A stretch of DNA of 64,000 nucleotides from positions 992,001-1,056,000 of the forward strand of contig NC_050719.1 in NCBI RefSeq assembly GCF_013402915.1, given 5' to 3'. The notes below the pieces were generated by a model, which did not search any database, had not been told where the DNA came from, and worked only from the letters and a program-made list of their open reading frames with translations. The translations under genes and the position numbers were made by a program. Each line of letters begins with the position of its first letter. The stretch's first letter is position 1. Source of the DNA: Zygotorulaspora mrakii (Eukaryota > Ascomycota > Saccharomycetes > Saccharomycetales > Saccharomycetaceae). Positions 47,514-57,809 of this stretch are shown piece after piece.

Positions 47514-50441
47514 TCAAGTTCGTCTAGTAGGCGAATCATCAAACGAAATATCCTCGTCTAGCTCTAGCAAAGATCGATCGAGTACCGGGTCTTTCTCATC
47601 GTTTTGCTCGACAAATGGGTCGAGTTTGACTTCTGGGATACGCTCGAAATTGATATTATCGATTTTTGAAGCCAGATTCTTGTTAATTCTTTCAATAGAT
47701 ATTCTTGGAGGTGGCAATGGCTGAGCAACCCAATGTGTGTTTTCATTCTCTCTCGAAAATTTCTTTTTAGCGATTGAGTCGAGAGTAGTAGAGGATTTTA
47801 CCGGACTTGGTATTGCTCTTCTTACTTTACTATAATGGGATTTCATCGCCTCTAGGCGGTATTTTTTAACGCCTTCTGAACCTGGAATAGTATTGTTATT
47901 TGAAGAGGTGTTTCGTACAGGAGTCACTAAATTAGAGCTTGGTGCGAATTGCAGTGCGTCGACAACCTTCCCACTTTTTTTCCACCTCAATTTTTTGGGT
48001 GAATGTTCTGTTCGATTTTTCCAGAGTAATAGTATACCTCTAACAGCAGCTCTATCCCACCTTTTCCTAAATATTTGCACTGTTTCATCATTTCTTCTGC
48101 TTTTCAATATCTGCATACTCCAAACTTTAAGATAGCTTAGCAAAAGTGAAAGATTCCTCTTGTTGATTTCTCTTTCACTCTTTTTATGCAAACCACGGAG
48201 TGATCCTAGGTGCGCTTCCCATGAAAAAATCATATTCAGCATGAGAGATTTTCTTCTCAGGTCATCACTTATTTGCAAAAGTCTTGCTATATTTGCTTCC
48301 TTTGCCTTTATGGTTGCGAATAATCTTTTCTTAAGGCTCCTTCCATATTTCAGCTCTGACTTCTGGAAGCATTCCGATTGGTAAAAAACCATCCTTTTAA
48401 ACCATACTTGTAAATAGGAGTGTTGGACGATGTTGTTGTTTTCGAATTGATAATCATCTAGCATGTCTTGCAGGTTTTTTATCTTTTTTGAAATGGCCAT
48501 TTCTTTCCACAAAACAAGATAACGAATAAGATTACCTTTGGAAATTTCCACAGGGTTAAACTGCCTTGAAATTTCGTTTACCTCTTCACCATGCTTAATT
48601 CCATGCCTCATAGTTTCTAATGCACAAAATTTCTCATATATCAAGAGTCTTTCATTGATTTCGTCTAGTACACCCAATTTACCGACCCACTTACTCATCT
48701 GTCTTCTTAAGCAGCACTCGTCATAGTGATGTGTTGAAAATGAAAGTGCATCGCACTTTTTCAAGTATGTGCTTTTCCATCTCAAGAACATCATTCTTGC
48801 TATAATGCCATGCAAAAAATGAGCATGCTTTTTGCGAAGTCTTGCCTTTACTAACCATTGCTCGAATGTGATTGCTAACCTTCTTCTATCGTTCCTATAC
48901 ATATGACTTTTGACTTTTGATGCGATTCTCCACGCCAACATCGCATTAAGTAATTGTTGCTTTCTTCTGAACTGGTATGCCTGAGAATTGAAGTAGAGCC
49001 TTTCTCTCCAGGCATCCAGGAAAAGCGTAACGATTTGTTGATTTTGCTTATTCCAAAAGCTATACATGCTGATATGCTCTTGAAACCTTTTTTGCCATAT
49101 GTTCTTGAATGTATATTCAAGTAGCAATCGATCTAGCCTTGCCATCAGCTGAAGCTCTTGATTATTCCTATTTAAAATGTCCTTCAGAGTGTTTAATGTT
49201 CTCTTATTCCTGAACCTAGTTTCCAAAGAAGCTAAGTGATTAGAGTGTGCAATCGAGGATTCTGTCTTCTCATACCATTTCTTCAAGTAGCTACTCAGTA
49301 CAAAAATTGAGTCTGTAAACTCTGCACGGGCTTTTAGTAACTTATAATGGTCTAATTTTGATTGTAATTTTCTCAAAAGGATTCTTTTCAAATCGTTTTT
49401 ATAGCAGGTAAACTGTGTTTCTGCAAACCTCAATCTCATGAATCGCAGAGCATAACGCTGACGCTCTCTAACATATTTTCCGTTTGCCTCTGTCTCCATG
49501 AAATTCATAGTTTTGACATACTTTTTTATTTTACGGAAAATATGGTCTAGAAAAAAATGGTCTGCGAGACCATCCTTGGCATGATTTGTGTCTAATTTAC
49601 CCATCCATTTGTCGAAGCCTGAAGAGAGTGAAGTGAATACCCTGAATTCATTGGCTTGGGTAACCAAGTTTGACTCCAAATACTGATATTTTCTTGACCA
49701 AATTGCGGTGTATTTTCGTTGTATATACTGCTTCCACACATTTTCGAGCTTAACCAGACTTAATTTCATGTCACATTTCAACTGCCAAGCGCTGAAAAAT
49801 CTTTGAAGATTGCCAAGCATCATTTTATGCTCGAATAGAGCCAACTTCATGATAAGGTTCTCCGGCCTCAGAAGAAATTTGTTTAGTATTTCTTCCATTA
49901 CAGGGCCAAAATGAAACCCATCACTCAACTCGTTCTGCAACTCTAAAAAGTAGCGATCTTCCAATACGTTCAACCCGCTTTCAATGATATGGTTCATGTA
50001 ACTTTTGAATATCTTTAAAAAGTCCAGAGACATTTTATTATTGAGAAGGAATACTTGTATTCTGTTGTACAAAATAGCCAAAATTGGGTAGTACTCTTGA
50101 TTCATACTCAGGTCCTTGCGCTTTACAACGTTGTTGTTTGTATAACGATAACCTTGGAACTCTTCTGCATTCAGGGCGGCCTCTGCTTCTTCGTGATGTA
50201 GTCGTTTAGGGAGAAACGAGAAGGGCTCTTGCGTATTTTCAGATAAATCAGAATTCACAGGGAGGTATTCTGTTATATGAACACGATCAAGTAACTCTTG
50301 AATACGTTCATTGACCAACGAATCAGTAGAGTCCGAAACAACATTCTCATTAATCAAAAGTTGCGTAGAAACGCTGCTGTCAGTACCGTCTGACAGCTCA
50401 AAATTTTTGAGCAGAAACTCCTTTGAGCCATCTCCAGCCAT
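47514..50441 (-). CDS. SFI1: Sfi1, centrin-binding scaffold of the spindle pole body half-bridge
   Basis: Sfi1 is a long helical rod that binds many Cdc31 (centrin) molecules and drives spindle-pole-body duplication. The 975 residues compare with 946. Residues about 205-800 contain many degenerate repeats of about 30 residues with the pattern aromatic/Leu...W (FSAWQLKCD, WLVKARLRKKHA, FLRWKSTYLKK, YLKVWSMQILK, LLWKNRTEHSP). Unrelated N- and C-terminal arms flank them; the C-terminal arm has Ser-Pro/Thr-Pro sites (APSSNLVTPVR, IPSPVKSST, DDSPTRRT), fitting Cdk1 control. It is divergent from OST1 over 210 bp. Confidence 0.95.
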   Translation of the reverse strand: MAGDGSKEFLLKNFELSDGTDSSVSTQLLINENVVSDSTDSLVNERIQELLDRVHITEYLPVNSDLSENTQEPFSFLPKRLHHEEAEAALNAEEFQGYRYTNNNVVKRKDLSMNQEYYPILAILYNRIQVFLLNNKMSLDFLKIFKSYMNHIIESGLNVLEDRYFLELQNELSDGFHFGPVMEEILNKFLLRPENLIMKLALFEHKMMLGNLQRFFSAWQLKCDMKLSLVKLENVWKQYIQRKYTAIWSRKYQYLESNLVTQANEFRVFTSLSSGFDKWMGKLDTNHAKDGLADHFFLDHIFRKIKKYVKTMNFMETEANGKYVRERQRYALRFMRLRFAETQFTCYKNDLKRILLRKLQSKLDHYKLLKARAEFTDSIFVLSSYLKKWYEKTESSIAHSNHLASLETRFRNKRTLNTLKDILNRNNQELQLMARLDRLLLEYTFKNIWQKRFQEHISMYSFWNKQNQQIVTLFLDAWRERLYFNSQAYQFRRKQQLLNAMLAWRIASKVKSHMYRNDRRRLAITFEQWLVKARLRKKHAHFLHGIIARMMFLRWKSTYLKKCDALSFSTHHYDECCLRRQMSKWVGKLGVLDEINERLLIYEKFCALETMRHGIKHGEEVNEISRQFNPVEISKGNLIRYLVLWKEMAISKKIKNLQDMLDDYQFENNNIVQHSYLQVWFKRMVFYQSECFQKSELKYGRSLKKRLFATIKAKEANIARLLQISDDLRRKSLMLNMIFSWEAHLGSLRGLHKKSEREINKRNLSLLLSYLKVWSMQILKSRRNDETVQIFRKRWDRAAVRGILLLWKNRTEHSPKKLRWKKSGKVVDALQFAPSSNLVTPVRNTSSNNNTIPGSEGVKKYRLEAMKSHYSKVRRAIPSPVKSSTTLDSIAKKKFSRENENTHWVAQPLPPPRISIERINKNLASKIDNINFERIPEVKLDPFVEQNDEKDPVLDRSLLELDEDISFDDSPTRRT

Positions 50442-50651
50442 ATTACCTCTGCTAACACCATTAAGAAGCGCTACTTTTCTACTTTACATTTCATTTGTGA
50501 GAACCATGTATGGTTGTTACCCTTCGCGAAGTTCATTAATGAAAAGAGTTCGGGAAAGGACACGATCGAGACAACATAGTCAAAATACTTTTGAAGGAGG
50601 GCGCACGAAAAATCACCCATTGAGGATCCTAAATAACCTAAACACACAAGC

Positions 50652-52061
50652 ATGGTGAATTGTTGGAGCTGGTACGTTGCGGCTATCTGTATCTTTCTCA
50701 GATTTGGCCTTTGTGAATCATTTATTCCAAATAGTTCTTGGGAAAACATTGAGTACCAAAAGCTGGTTGATGTCAAGCACGCATATATCAATGAAGCTTT
50801 TCTGATCACCATCAAGAACATTGCAAGTGAACCACAGAGTGAATACTTTTTGGCGCTCACAGAGGAGATATTCGAGAAGATTTCTTTATTTGAAGTGCAG
50901 CTTGCGAACAAAAATGTGTATGTCAATGCATCCTTATACCAATCAAAGTGCCTACTTGATGATGGATCAGTTGTGGGTTATGGATTAATCAGTCTTCCTT
51001 CCCCAATTGAGCCCGGCAAACAAGTATCTTTGACAATAAAGCTATCCCATACTGCTCATGGCCTTCCACATCCTGAACACATATTATTGAAGGATGCGCA
51101 AAATTTGCGTTTCAAAACCGCGAGACTCCCATTTTCTGCCTACTATACGAGAAAAGCAAACTTACAGCTGCTGGGCAGTTCCAAATTCACTGAATTGAGT
51201 GCTCCAAATGACCAAAGTTTAAGAGGTACGCAGAGAGATGATTCTTATGAGTTCCAGTCTTGGGATGACATTCCACCTTTCGAGACGAAAAATCAATTAG
51301 ACGTCATTTATGTGCACGATTTACCTCTCATTGAGGTGCTGAAATTGAAAAGAGATGTATGGGTATCCCATTGGGCCTCCACTTTACAATTTGAAGAGTA
51401 TTATGAGTTGATTAATCGTTCTGCCAAGTTGAAAAATGGGTTTTCCAGGTTAGAACTAATGCAAGACCAGAAGAATATGAGGTTGAGTCATTATTGCTCT
51501 GTTTTGGAGATGAATTTACCTGAGGAATCATCTGAGCACTATTATACTGATTTAGTTGGAATGGTTTCTACTTCTCGTGTGCTTGGTGATAACTTGTACA
51601 TCAAACCGAGGTATCCACTGTTTGGTGAATGGAAATATAATTTTACTGTGGGTTGGACTAATAAGCTATCTACATTTTTACGCCAGTCTTCAAAGGAGTC
51701 TTTCATTTTGGTCGTTCCATTGCTCAATGGCCCAACAGATGCTTTTTATGGAAAATCCGAAATTTCAGTCTTTTTACCAGAAGGTTCAGTACTTCAAGCA
51801 TTAGATTCCTCTGTTCCTATGAAGTCAGCAGAAGTACACACACAAAAATCATATCTAGATTTGAATAAGGGACATATCAAGGTAACCTGTGAATTCGACA
51901 ACATGATAGATGCAAATAGAGATGGTCAAATCGTGGTAAAATATAGTTATCCATCACAAGCTGCTTACAAAAAACCATTATCCGTTGCATGCTATATTTT
52001 TGCAGCTTTGATGAGTTTTTTCTTGTTAAAGAGTGTAAATTTGAATTTGGATAAGAAGTAA
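50652..52061 (+). CDS. OST1: Ost1, ribophorin I-type subunit of oligosaccharyltransferase
   Basis: Ost1 is an ER subunit of the complex that N-glycosylates nascent proteins. The 469 residues compare with 476. A signal peptide (about 1-21, WYVAAICIFLRFGLC) precedes a large lumenal domain with the ribophorin I blocks IKNIASEPQSEYFLAL, VSHWASTLQFEEYYELINRSAKLKNGFSR and RYPLFGEWKYNFTVGW. A membrane span follows near the C-terminus (LSVACYIFAALMSFFLLKSV), then a short KK-containing tail. Sequons such as NRS and NFT are lumenal. Confidence 0.96.
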   Translation: MVNCWSWYVAAICIFLRFGLCESFIPNSSWENIEYQKLVDVKHAYINEAFLITIKNIASEPQSEYFLALTEEIFEKISLFEVQLANKNVYVNASLYQSKCLLDDGSVVGYGLISLPSPIEPGKQVSLTIKLSHTAHGLPHPEHILLKDAQNLRFKTARLPFSAYYTRKANLQLLGSSKFTELSAPNDQSLRGTQRDDSYEFQSWDDIPPFETKNQLDVIYVHDLPLIEVLKLKRDVWVSHWASTLQFEEYYELINRSAKLKNGFSRLELMQDQKNMRLSHYCSVLEMNLPEESSEHYYTDLVGMVSTSRVLGDNLYIKPRYPLFGEWKYNFTVGWTNKLSTFLRQSSKESFILVVPLLNGPTDAFYGKSEISVFLPEGSVLQALDSSVPMKSAEVHTQKSYLDLNKGHIKVTCEFDNMIDANRDGQIVVKYSYPSQAAYKKPLSVACYIFAALMSFFLLKSVNLNLDKK

Positions 52062-52153
52062 AAGCTTTAATGAGTACTTGAGCATGCGGCTAATCGTAAA
52101 TAACACATGAATACAGTATACAATTGAAGTTTCGATGCATCATCACTAAAGAC

Positions 52154-54151
52154 TCATATACCTCTCCATATGTATTTTTCTATAATGTCGGAGTCTTTGT
52201 TAGTCTGTGTTTTGATCATTCCAATATGATCGAAGTCAAAAAGTGCCTGCATGAATAGCGCTAGAGAAATTTTATCAAATGTCTCTTTCTCGTTGTCACT
52301 CTCAAGAAAACTGCAGTAGTTATCATTATTGCTTGTCTTTTTGACGAAAGCCATTATCTCTGCTTTGGGCAGGGTATCTCTAAAAGTGGTGTAAAAGTCG
52401 TAAACATTAATGAAAGAGTTTGCCTCTCGATAAAGTTTAAAAAAGTGTCCAACAACAGGGGCCAAGGATTTATCTAGAGATTCGCTTTCTGTAATATCTT
52501 TTACTTGCCACTTAGTCAACGATATTGGAAGAATTCGCTCCCAGTGCAAAAGATTATCCTCTAAATTAGACCTATAATATGGAAACAGTGCTTGTGTCAG
52601 GAGACCATTGCTATTATCGAGTGTAAATAATTCTTGGAAAATGGTGTCTATTGGGTCGAAATTCAGCTCATTGGTGTACTCCTGACATATCGGCCACTTT
52701 TGAAGGTATGACTGCAACTCGCCCTTCAAAAGTTTATGATAAAGCTCAATCAAATTATAATTTTTAATGCCAAGTTCGTTTTCCAAAAAATTTGCAACGT
52801 ACTTTGCGTAACCATTCACTGGATTCTCCCTTACCAGAAATTCCATGAAAAAACTGGAGAGTGTCGAGTTTTCATTATTGATTAGAGATCTAATCTCCTC
52901 TGGAGGAGAGCCCTCTTTGAGGAGACCCTCAATGAAGAACATGAATGTGGGACATTTCACGAGCATTCTCAAGTAATCCTTATTTAAATAGTCCGCATTC
53001 ACTGGATCAATGAAAACCGAAAATGGATTATGAAAAAAATATGACATCAAAGAGTAGTCTAGGATTTTAGTAAGGAGCTGCAAGTTGTGGTTCATGTTGT
53101 TGGCCATCTTATCCAAAAGAAATTGAACAAATCTAATTGACAGGTTAAGTTTTCCATCCACAGTATCTAGAAAGCTTTGAAATATTTGATTGCCATACTT
53201 GAATCCCTTGTTGCTAGAGACATCCAATTTGTTATAGTTTTTTTTTAAAAGCCTAATTGTAGATTGGGTCAAATTTTTTTCAATATTTGAAATATTTGTG
53301 TTTATATTGAAAACTAAGCTTAGTTTAACATGTGAATGTTTTAAAGCACTCCTCAACAATATGATAAAACTGTCGAGGGTATGAGAGTTTATAGAGTCCA
53401 CATCTTTAAAGTTAAAAACAAGGCTTAAATTTTTGCCAAAAATCATTTTGAAGTTTTCAACAAGCGTTAAATCATAAGAAACATCGCCCTGCTCTCCTTT
53501 GTTCACTCTGATATTATCGATATCATCTCCGTCAGAATGATCAGCCTCTTGGCCATCTTGGTCATCTTGGTCATCTTGGTCATCTTGGTCATCTTGGTCA
53601 TCTTGGTCATCTTGGTCATAGTAATCACTTCTTGCGTTATCTTCCAACTTTGCTATGATTTTGCGAGATTGGCAGCTACCGATATTCAATATTGCGTCTG
53701 CATATGAGTATAGTTTGAACATAGACCTTCGAAGCATCATTCTTACATTAGGCGATTCTTTGGGTGTCAGCTCTATAAGAACATTCAAAGTATCTTGACT
53801 ATCCCTCGGTAGCTCAATCTTCGTAGTACTATCAGAGCCTAGAAGAAGCAATGTCGTGAATGACGCCGCTTGAGCATCAGTATGAGTGGTTTCACATTTT
53901 GGAAATAGAATATCTGAAATCTCTCTTTTCAGGTCTTTTTCAATATTTTCTGTAATGGCATTCACTTGACTGTGGAAATGGGAATGAAGCTGATGGTACA
54001 GGTGCCATCTGATCTGCACATTTGTGCTAGATTCTTTACCCTCTAAAAGCTTGACGAATGGAATATCATTTTTGGCAGTTTTCCGTTTCTTTACTTTTGG
54101 ATAAACGGTATAGTGAGTCTTTTGAGCATTTGCAAACTCCTTTACGTCCAT
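52154..54151 (-). CDS. ORC3: Orc3, subunit of the origin recognition complex
   Basis: Orc3 is an AAA+-like subunit of the six-protein ORC that marks replication origins. The 665 residues compare with 616. There is an N-terminal KKRKTAKNDIPFVKLLEGKES and a degenerate AAA core without a canonical P-loop. FIILLRSALKHSHVKLSLVFNINTN and FLDTVDGKLNLSIRFVQFLLDK blocks follow, and the C-terminal winged helix ends IIEKYIWRGI. Residues near 180-200 are a run of D-Q-D units encoded by a 9-bp tandem repeat, accounting for some of the extra length. It lies between OST1 and COX16 as YLL004W interleaved with YJL002C/003W. Confidence 0.93.
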   Translation of the reverse strand: MDVKEFANAQKTHYTVYPKVKKRKTAKNDIPFVKLLEGKESSTNVQIRWHLYHQLHSHFHSQVNAITENIEKDLKREISDILFPKCETTHTDAQAASFTTLLLLGSDSTTKIELPRDSQDTLNVLIELTPKESPNVRMMLRRSMFKLYSYADAILNIGSCQSRKIIAKLEDNARSDYYDQDDQDDQDDQDDQDDQDDQDGQEADHSDGDDIDNIRVNKGEQGDVSYDLTLVENFKMIFGKNLSLVFNFKDVDSINSHTLDSFIILLRSALKHSHVKLSLVFNINTNISNIEKNLTQSTIRLLKKNYNKLDVSSNKGFKYGNQIFQSFLDTVDGKLNLSIRFVQFLLDKMANNMNHNLQLLTKILDYSLMSYFFHNPFSVFIDPVNADYLNKDYLRMLVKCPTFMFFIEGLLKEGSPPEEIRSLINNENSTLSSFFMEFLVRENPVNGYAKYVANFLENELGIKNYNLIELYHKLLKGELQSYLQKWPICQEYTNELNFDPIDTIFQELFTLDNSNGLLTQALFPYYRSNLEDNLLHWERILPISLTKWQVKDITESESLDKSLAPVVGHFFKLYREANSFINVYDFYTTFRDTLPKAEIMAFVKKTSNNDNYCSFLESDNEKETFDKISLALFMQALFDFDHIGMIKTQTNKDSDIIEKYIWRGI
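53554..53616 (+). repeat. 9-bp tandem repeat (CATCTTGGT)n inside ORC3
   Basis: Seven perfect consecutive copies of CATCTTGGT, coding for repeated Asp-Gln-Asp on the minus strand. The copy number is likely to vary between strains; the frame is kept because the unit is a multiple of three. Confidence 0.95.
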
Positions 54152-54512
54152 GAATATTGATTATTTGTCCGATATATATTACGGTTAGATCAAACATATT
54201 TCATCTAGCTTTTCTGCGATTGATTTGGAAAGACATGCCCCCATTATACAGGACAAATCGTGATGTTTCGCGATGGTGGTGTAAAAAAAAAAATACGATT
54301 TGAACTATATTTATTTACATATCAAAGTACATGCATCCAAGAATCTCAAGATACCATATTATATCTGCTCCCTAGTAGAATCACCGTGTTGGAGTCCATT
54401 CCTTCGCAAAAACATGCACATAAATTTTGTAAAATTCGCCATGATCGCAAAAGAGTACACTGGAGATCAGTACAGAGAAGTATCTGAACCCTAACTACAT
54501 TTCGCTCATTAC
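54152..54512. promoter_or_regulatory. ORC3 promoter / COX16 3' region
   Basis: 361 bp without a gene. An A9 run lies around 54282-54292. S. cerevisiae SYS1 (YJL004C) is not here. Confidence 0.4.
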
Positions 54513-54869
54513 TCACCACACATTTTCCGATTCACCTTTTCTTCTAGGCACTCTTACTTGTTCCCAATCCTGATCAGCCAGACCTTGTAAACGATAGTAC
54601 TCTTCCTTCATATCAAACTGACGCTGGTTGTTTTTCATTTTGACAAGATCTTCTTCGTTCATTTCCTGGATTTTACGATCCTGCTGCTCATATTTCACTG
54701 CAGTGAAGCTTGATAGCCAAAAAGATGCAAGGGTAATTAATCCACAAAAGGGCAAACCGAAATATAAAAATGGATTCTTGTTCATTCGTTTTTGATATCT
54801 TCCAGCGAACGAAAGATCGTAAGCAAGCTGCTGCCTTCTAGACCTGAACTTTTTGCCGCTGAATGACAT
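54513..54869 (-). CDS. COX16: Cox16, cytochrome c oxidase assembly factor
   Basis: Cox16 is a small mitochondrial inner-membrane protein that helps Cox1 maturation and joins the Cox1 and Cox2 modules. The 118 residues equal S. cerevisiae. A basic N-terminus (MSFSGKKFRSRRQQ) precedes the Cox16 motif YQKRMNKNPFLYFGLPFCGLI, one membrane span (about 38-58) and a charged helical tail containing QQDRKIQEMNEEDLVKM, typical of the family. The start is the first ATG in frame. Confidence 0.95.
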   Translation of the reverse strand: MSFSGKKFRSRRQQLAYDLSFAGRYQKRMNKNPFLYFGLPFCGLITLASFWLSSFTAVKYEQQDRKIQEMNEEDLVKMKNNQRQFDMKEEYYRLQGLADQDWEQVRVPRRKGESENVW

Positions 54870-54963
54870 CTTTAGCGTGCCAAACGGTAGTTTTCAACAG
54901 TCAACAGATCAATCTCGATAAACAGTATTGACTGAAATGAGGGCCGTCCGAACTTTTAAATCT

Positions 54964-54971
54964 TGACGTCA
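54964..54971. promoter_or_regulatory. CRE palindrome TGACGTCA (COX16/SPO75 promoter)
   Basis: Perfect ATF/CREB-type palindrome in the divergent promoter, immediately before the mid-sporulation element. In S. cerevisiae such sites are bound by Sko1, Aca1 and Aca2. The gene served is unclear. Confidence 0.5.
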
Positions 54972-54976
54972 CGTAT

Positions 54977-54985
54977 GACACAAAA
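54977..54985 (+). promoter_or_regulatory. Mid-sporulation element (Ndt80 site) of SPO75
   Basis: GACACAAAA, a perfect match to gNCRCAAAW, 99-107 bp upstream of the SPO75 ATG. It predicts Ndt80-driven expression in meiosis, in line with the gene's role. Confidence 0.65.
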
Positions 54986-55083
54986 TAATAAAAAAGAATA
55001 TAAGAGCATAAAATGATGAGACAGTAGAAGCAAGTGAAAGTAGGGAGGCTGGTTATAGATACATATTTGTGTGGTCAGGAGTA

Positions 55084-57789
55084 ATGCCGGATGTTCAGCG
55101 TGAAAGCTCATTTATCACCAATTATTTATCGGATTACATTTTCACTTATTTTGACATTGACAATAATACAGCTTTATTGATTTTAAGATTCGACGAGCCA
55201 TCAAATGTCGATTCAAATCTCAGTAATTTGACTTCCTCAATATTTTCAAAATTCCTAAATACTACAAGAACCGGTTCTGCTCATAAGCATTCCGGTATTT
55301 CGGTTCAGACATTTCTTTCTACCATACTTGTGTCAACAGCGTATTTTGGGTGCCAAGTATTATTGTTTTCTTCTTTGAGACTAAAATTCACCAATGTGTA
55401 CCAGGCTAGATCTAGGTCAGACACAATGGGCACTCGCCATTTAGCAGAGAGCCGTAAGCAGGAAGGTCAACGAAATAGGAGAATGCTGTGGAAATTCTTT
55501 AAAACTGGTTTCGGGTGGATATATCCTGTTTTGGTAAGACCAACAGAAGACTATTATGAAAGAGTCGGTCTAGACGCCTATTTCTTTTTGAGATTCGTAC
55601 GTGTCCTCTCCATCCTTTTCCTGCTACTCTCTATCATTCATATTCCTATACTTATACCGATTCATTACTTTTCTAACCATTTCGAAAATGTTAATGAGGT
55701 CAGTGGTACATTAAGATGGCTAGACAGAATCAATATATCCACCGTTGTACGAAGCAAATCCAAAAAATTGATTTTCCATTTAATTTTAAGTCTTTCCGTG
55801 GTTGCATGGTATCATCTTATGCTGATTTCTGAGTTAAAGCATGTTCGTGCAATCTCAGTTGGTTCTAAGAAAGCAAAAACTCAGACTTTGATCTATCTTG
55901 AAAATATTCCTGAAGGACTCAGGGGTGACAAAAGCAAGATTGTGGAGTATTTTAATCTCCTATTTCCAGAAACGGCTATAGAGGCCCGATTTCTTCCTAA
56001 ACACTGTAAAGAACTTAAAAAGCAGTACAATGTCTTGAAGAAAATCCAGCGGAAGATGGAAATAGTCGCTGTTCAAATAGTTTTGGATAAGTTCTTCACA
56101 AAGTTGAGTAAAAAAGTGACGCAAAACAATGGAACAGAATTATCGTGGAAGACAAAGATTCATGTCACAATAAGGGCTACTTTTTTCCACTTGAAAACTT
56201 GTCAACGTTATTTCAAATTTAAAACAAAATTGAAATGGAAGTCACAAAAATGTGTTGGAAACCGCCTATTACCTTTCGTTAAGATACAATTAGATTCTTT
56301 CACAAGAGAGCGCTATGAATGCTTTGGAATGACCGCTAAACAGTATAGGATGAAATCAAAAATTTGGAGAACAAAATGCACAACAATCAAGAAATGGAGT
56401 AACTTAGATTACTTCTTTGCGCATAAAAATCCGAAAACGCAGGTCTATTATGATAAAGCATTTATACGATTCAAATCTGCAAATATAGCACAAGCAGTAG
56501 GACAGCTGTTGCTATACAGTAACACTCATCATTTTGATAATGTATTGATCGTTCCTGATGTGAGTGATATAATATGGCGAAATATGGTCATATCTAATAG
56601 CGTGATTAAGTTTCTAAGAGCTGCACTGGCTAATATCTTGAGCGTCTTTATCATTGTCGGTTACATCATCCCAGTTGCATTTGTAGCATTAATGTCGCAA
56701 ATACCATATTTTACTTCTCTGGTCCCACTTTTATCTAAAATGACCACTGAATCTAAACTACTAAATGATGTAATGGCTGGTATTATACCAGTTATCACTT
56801 TAGTATGGTTGACAGAATTTGCACCGTACATTTTTAGATGTTTTAGTTATCTTCGGTGTAAACGTACTGGAGCTGAAATCGAGATTGATACTCAGAGGTG
56901 GTTCTTCGCTTTTCTTTTCGTACACGTATTTCTGGTAGTAACAATTTCATCAGGTGTATCGTTTCTGATAGAAAGGATTGTTAACAACCCCGTTACTATA
57001 CCCACCCTGCTAGCCCATGATTTACCAAAAAGCTCCAATTTTTTCTGTTCATTCATAGTTATGAGATGTCTGGCATATGCCGGTGGTAACTTTTTACAAT
57101 TGAAAGAATTGCTATTTGAAATTTTCTATTATAGACTTACCACCTATAGCCCCCGCACAAGGATATATCGAATGAAATATATACCTTCTTTTCAATGGGG
57201 ATCGATATATCCGATATTTTCCGTATTAGGCAGTATTGGTATCATTTACAGTATCATTTCGCCGATTATACTACCTCTGTGTTGTATTGGGTTCTACTTG
57301 GTATTCTTCTCTTTCAAATATATATGTGAGTTCCAATACAATGGATCCAATATATCTGAAACGTATGGAAGATTGTATCCGCATGCCTTAATGCAACTAT
57401 ATTCTGGGATTTATTTCATGGAATTTTGCATGATAGGACTTTTCGCCTTGTCCAGCAGCCTTATGCTATGTTCCTGTATGGTGATAGGGCTCCTAATGAC
57501 AATCGTTGCACACTACAAATTCTCAGAATCCTACCTGAAAAAACTGCATAAATTTTCCATTTTGGATTATTGGAAGGACTTACTGAGCGAGTCAGAATAC
57601 CATAATGACTGTGAAATAAGTATCCCATTTGCCGATGGCAAGCTCGATACTGTGATAAACCTTCCGCAAGATAACGAAGAAATTGCCAAGAAGGAGCATA
57701 GCTACATTGAGCAGAATTATGGTGTCGAATGCTGTCTTGATAAATTCTCGCTAACCGACTCAGGTGAAATGACTTGCAATTACTTGTAG
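55084..57789 (+). CDS. SPO75: Spo75, meiosis-specific TMEM63/CSC1-family membrane protein
   Basis: Spo75 is needed for spore-wall formation in S. cerevisiae and belongs to the CSC1/TMEM63 osmosensitive channel family. The 901 residues compare with 868. An N-terminal membrane segment (about 75-97) is followed by RSN1-type blocks GWIYPVLVRPTEDYYERVGLDAYFFLRFVRVLSILFLLLS, a large cytosolic loop (about 265-500), and a cluster of about 9 membrane segments in the second half. The ATG at 55084 (MPDVQRESS) is preferred over the GTG-led extension. A mid-sporulation element precedes it. Position YLL005C next to MMM1 (YLL006W) supports SPO75 over other CSC1 paralogues. Confidence 0.9.
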   Translation: MPDVQRESSFITNYLSDYIFTYFDIDNNTALLILRFDEPSNVDSNLSNLTSSIFSKFLNTTRTGSAHKHSGISVQTFLSTILVSTAYFGCQVLLFSSLRLKFTNVYQARSRSDTMGTRHLAESRKQEGQRNRRMLWKFFKTGFGWIYPVLVRPTEDYYERVGLDAYFFLRFVRVLSILFLLLSIIHIPILIPIHYFSNHFENVNEVSGTLRWLDRINISTVVRSKSKKLIFHLILSLSVVAWYHLMLISELKHVRAISVGSKKAKTQTLIYLENIPEGLRGDKSKIVEYFNLLFPETAIEARFLPKHCKELKKQYNVLKKIQRKMEIVAVQIVLDKFFTKLSKKVTQNNGTELSWKTKIHVTIRATFFHLKTCQRYFKFKTKLKWKSQKCVGNRLLPFVKIQLDSFTRERYECFGMTAKQYRMKSKIWRTKCTTIKKWSNLDYFFAHKNPKTQVYYDKAFIRFKSANIAQAVGQLLLYSNTHHFDNVLIVPDVSDIIWRNMVISNSVIKFLRAALANILSVFIIVGYIIPVAFVALMSQIPYFTSLVPLLSKMTTESKLLNDVMAGIIPVITLVWLTEFAPYIFRCFSYLRCKRTGAEIEIDTQRWFFAFLFVHVFLVVTISSGVSFLIERIVNNPVTIPTLLAHDLPKSSNFFCSFIVMRCLAYAGGNFLQLKELLFEIFYYRLTTYSPRTRIYRMKYIPSFQWGSIYPIFSVLGSIGIIYSIISPIILPLCCIGFYLVFFSFKYICEFQYNGSNISETYGRLYPHALMQLYSGIYFMEFCMIGLFALSSSLMLCSCMVIGLLMTIVAHYKFSESYLKKLHKFSILDYWKDLLSESEYHNDCEISIPFADGKLDTVINLPQDNEEIAKKEHSYIEQNYGVECCLDKFSLTDSGEMTCNYL

Positions 57790-57809
57790 TTTTTTGAAAA
57801 TTCCATATA

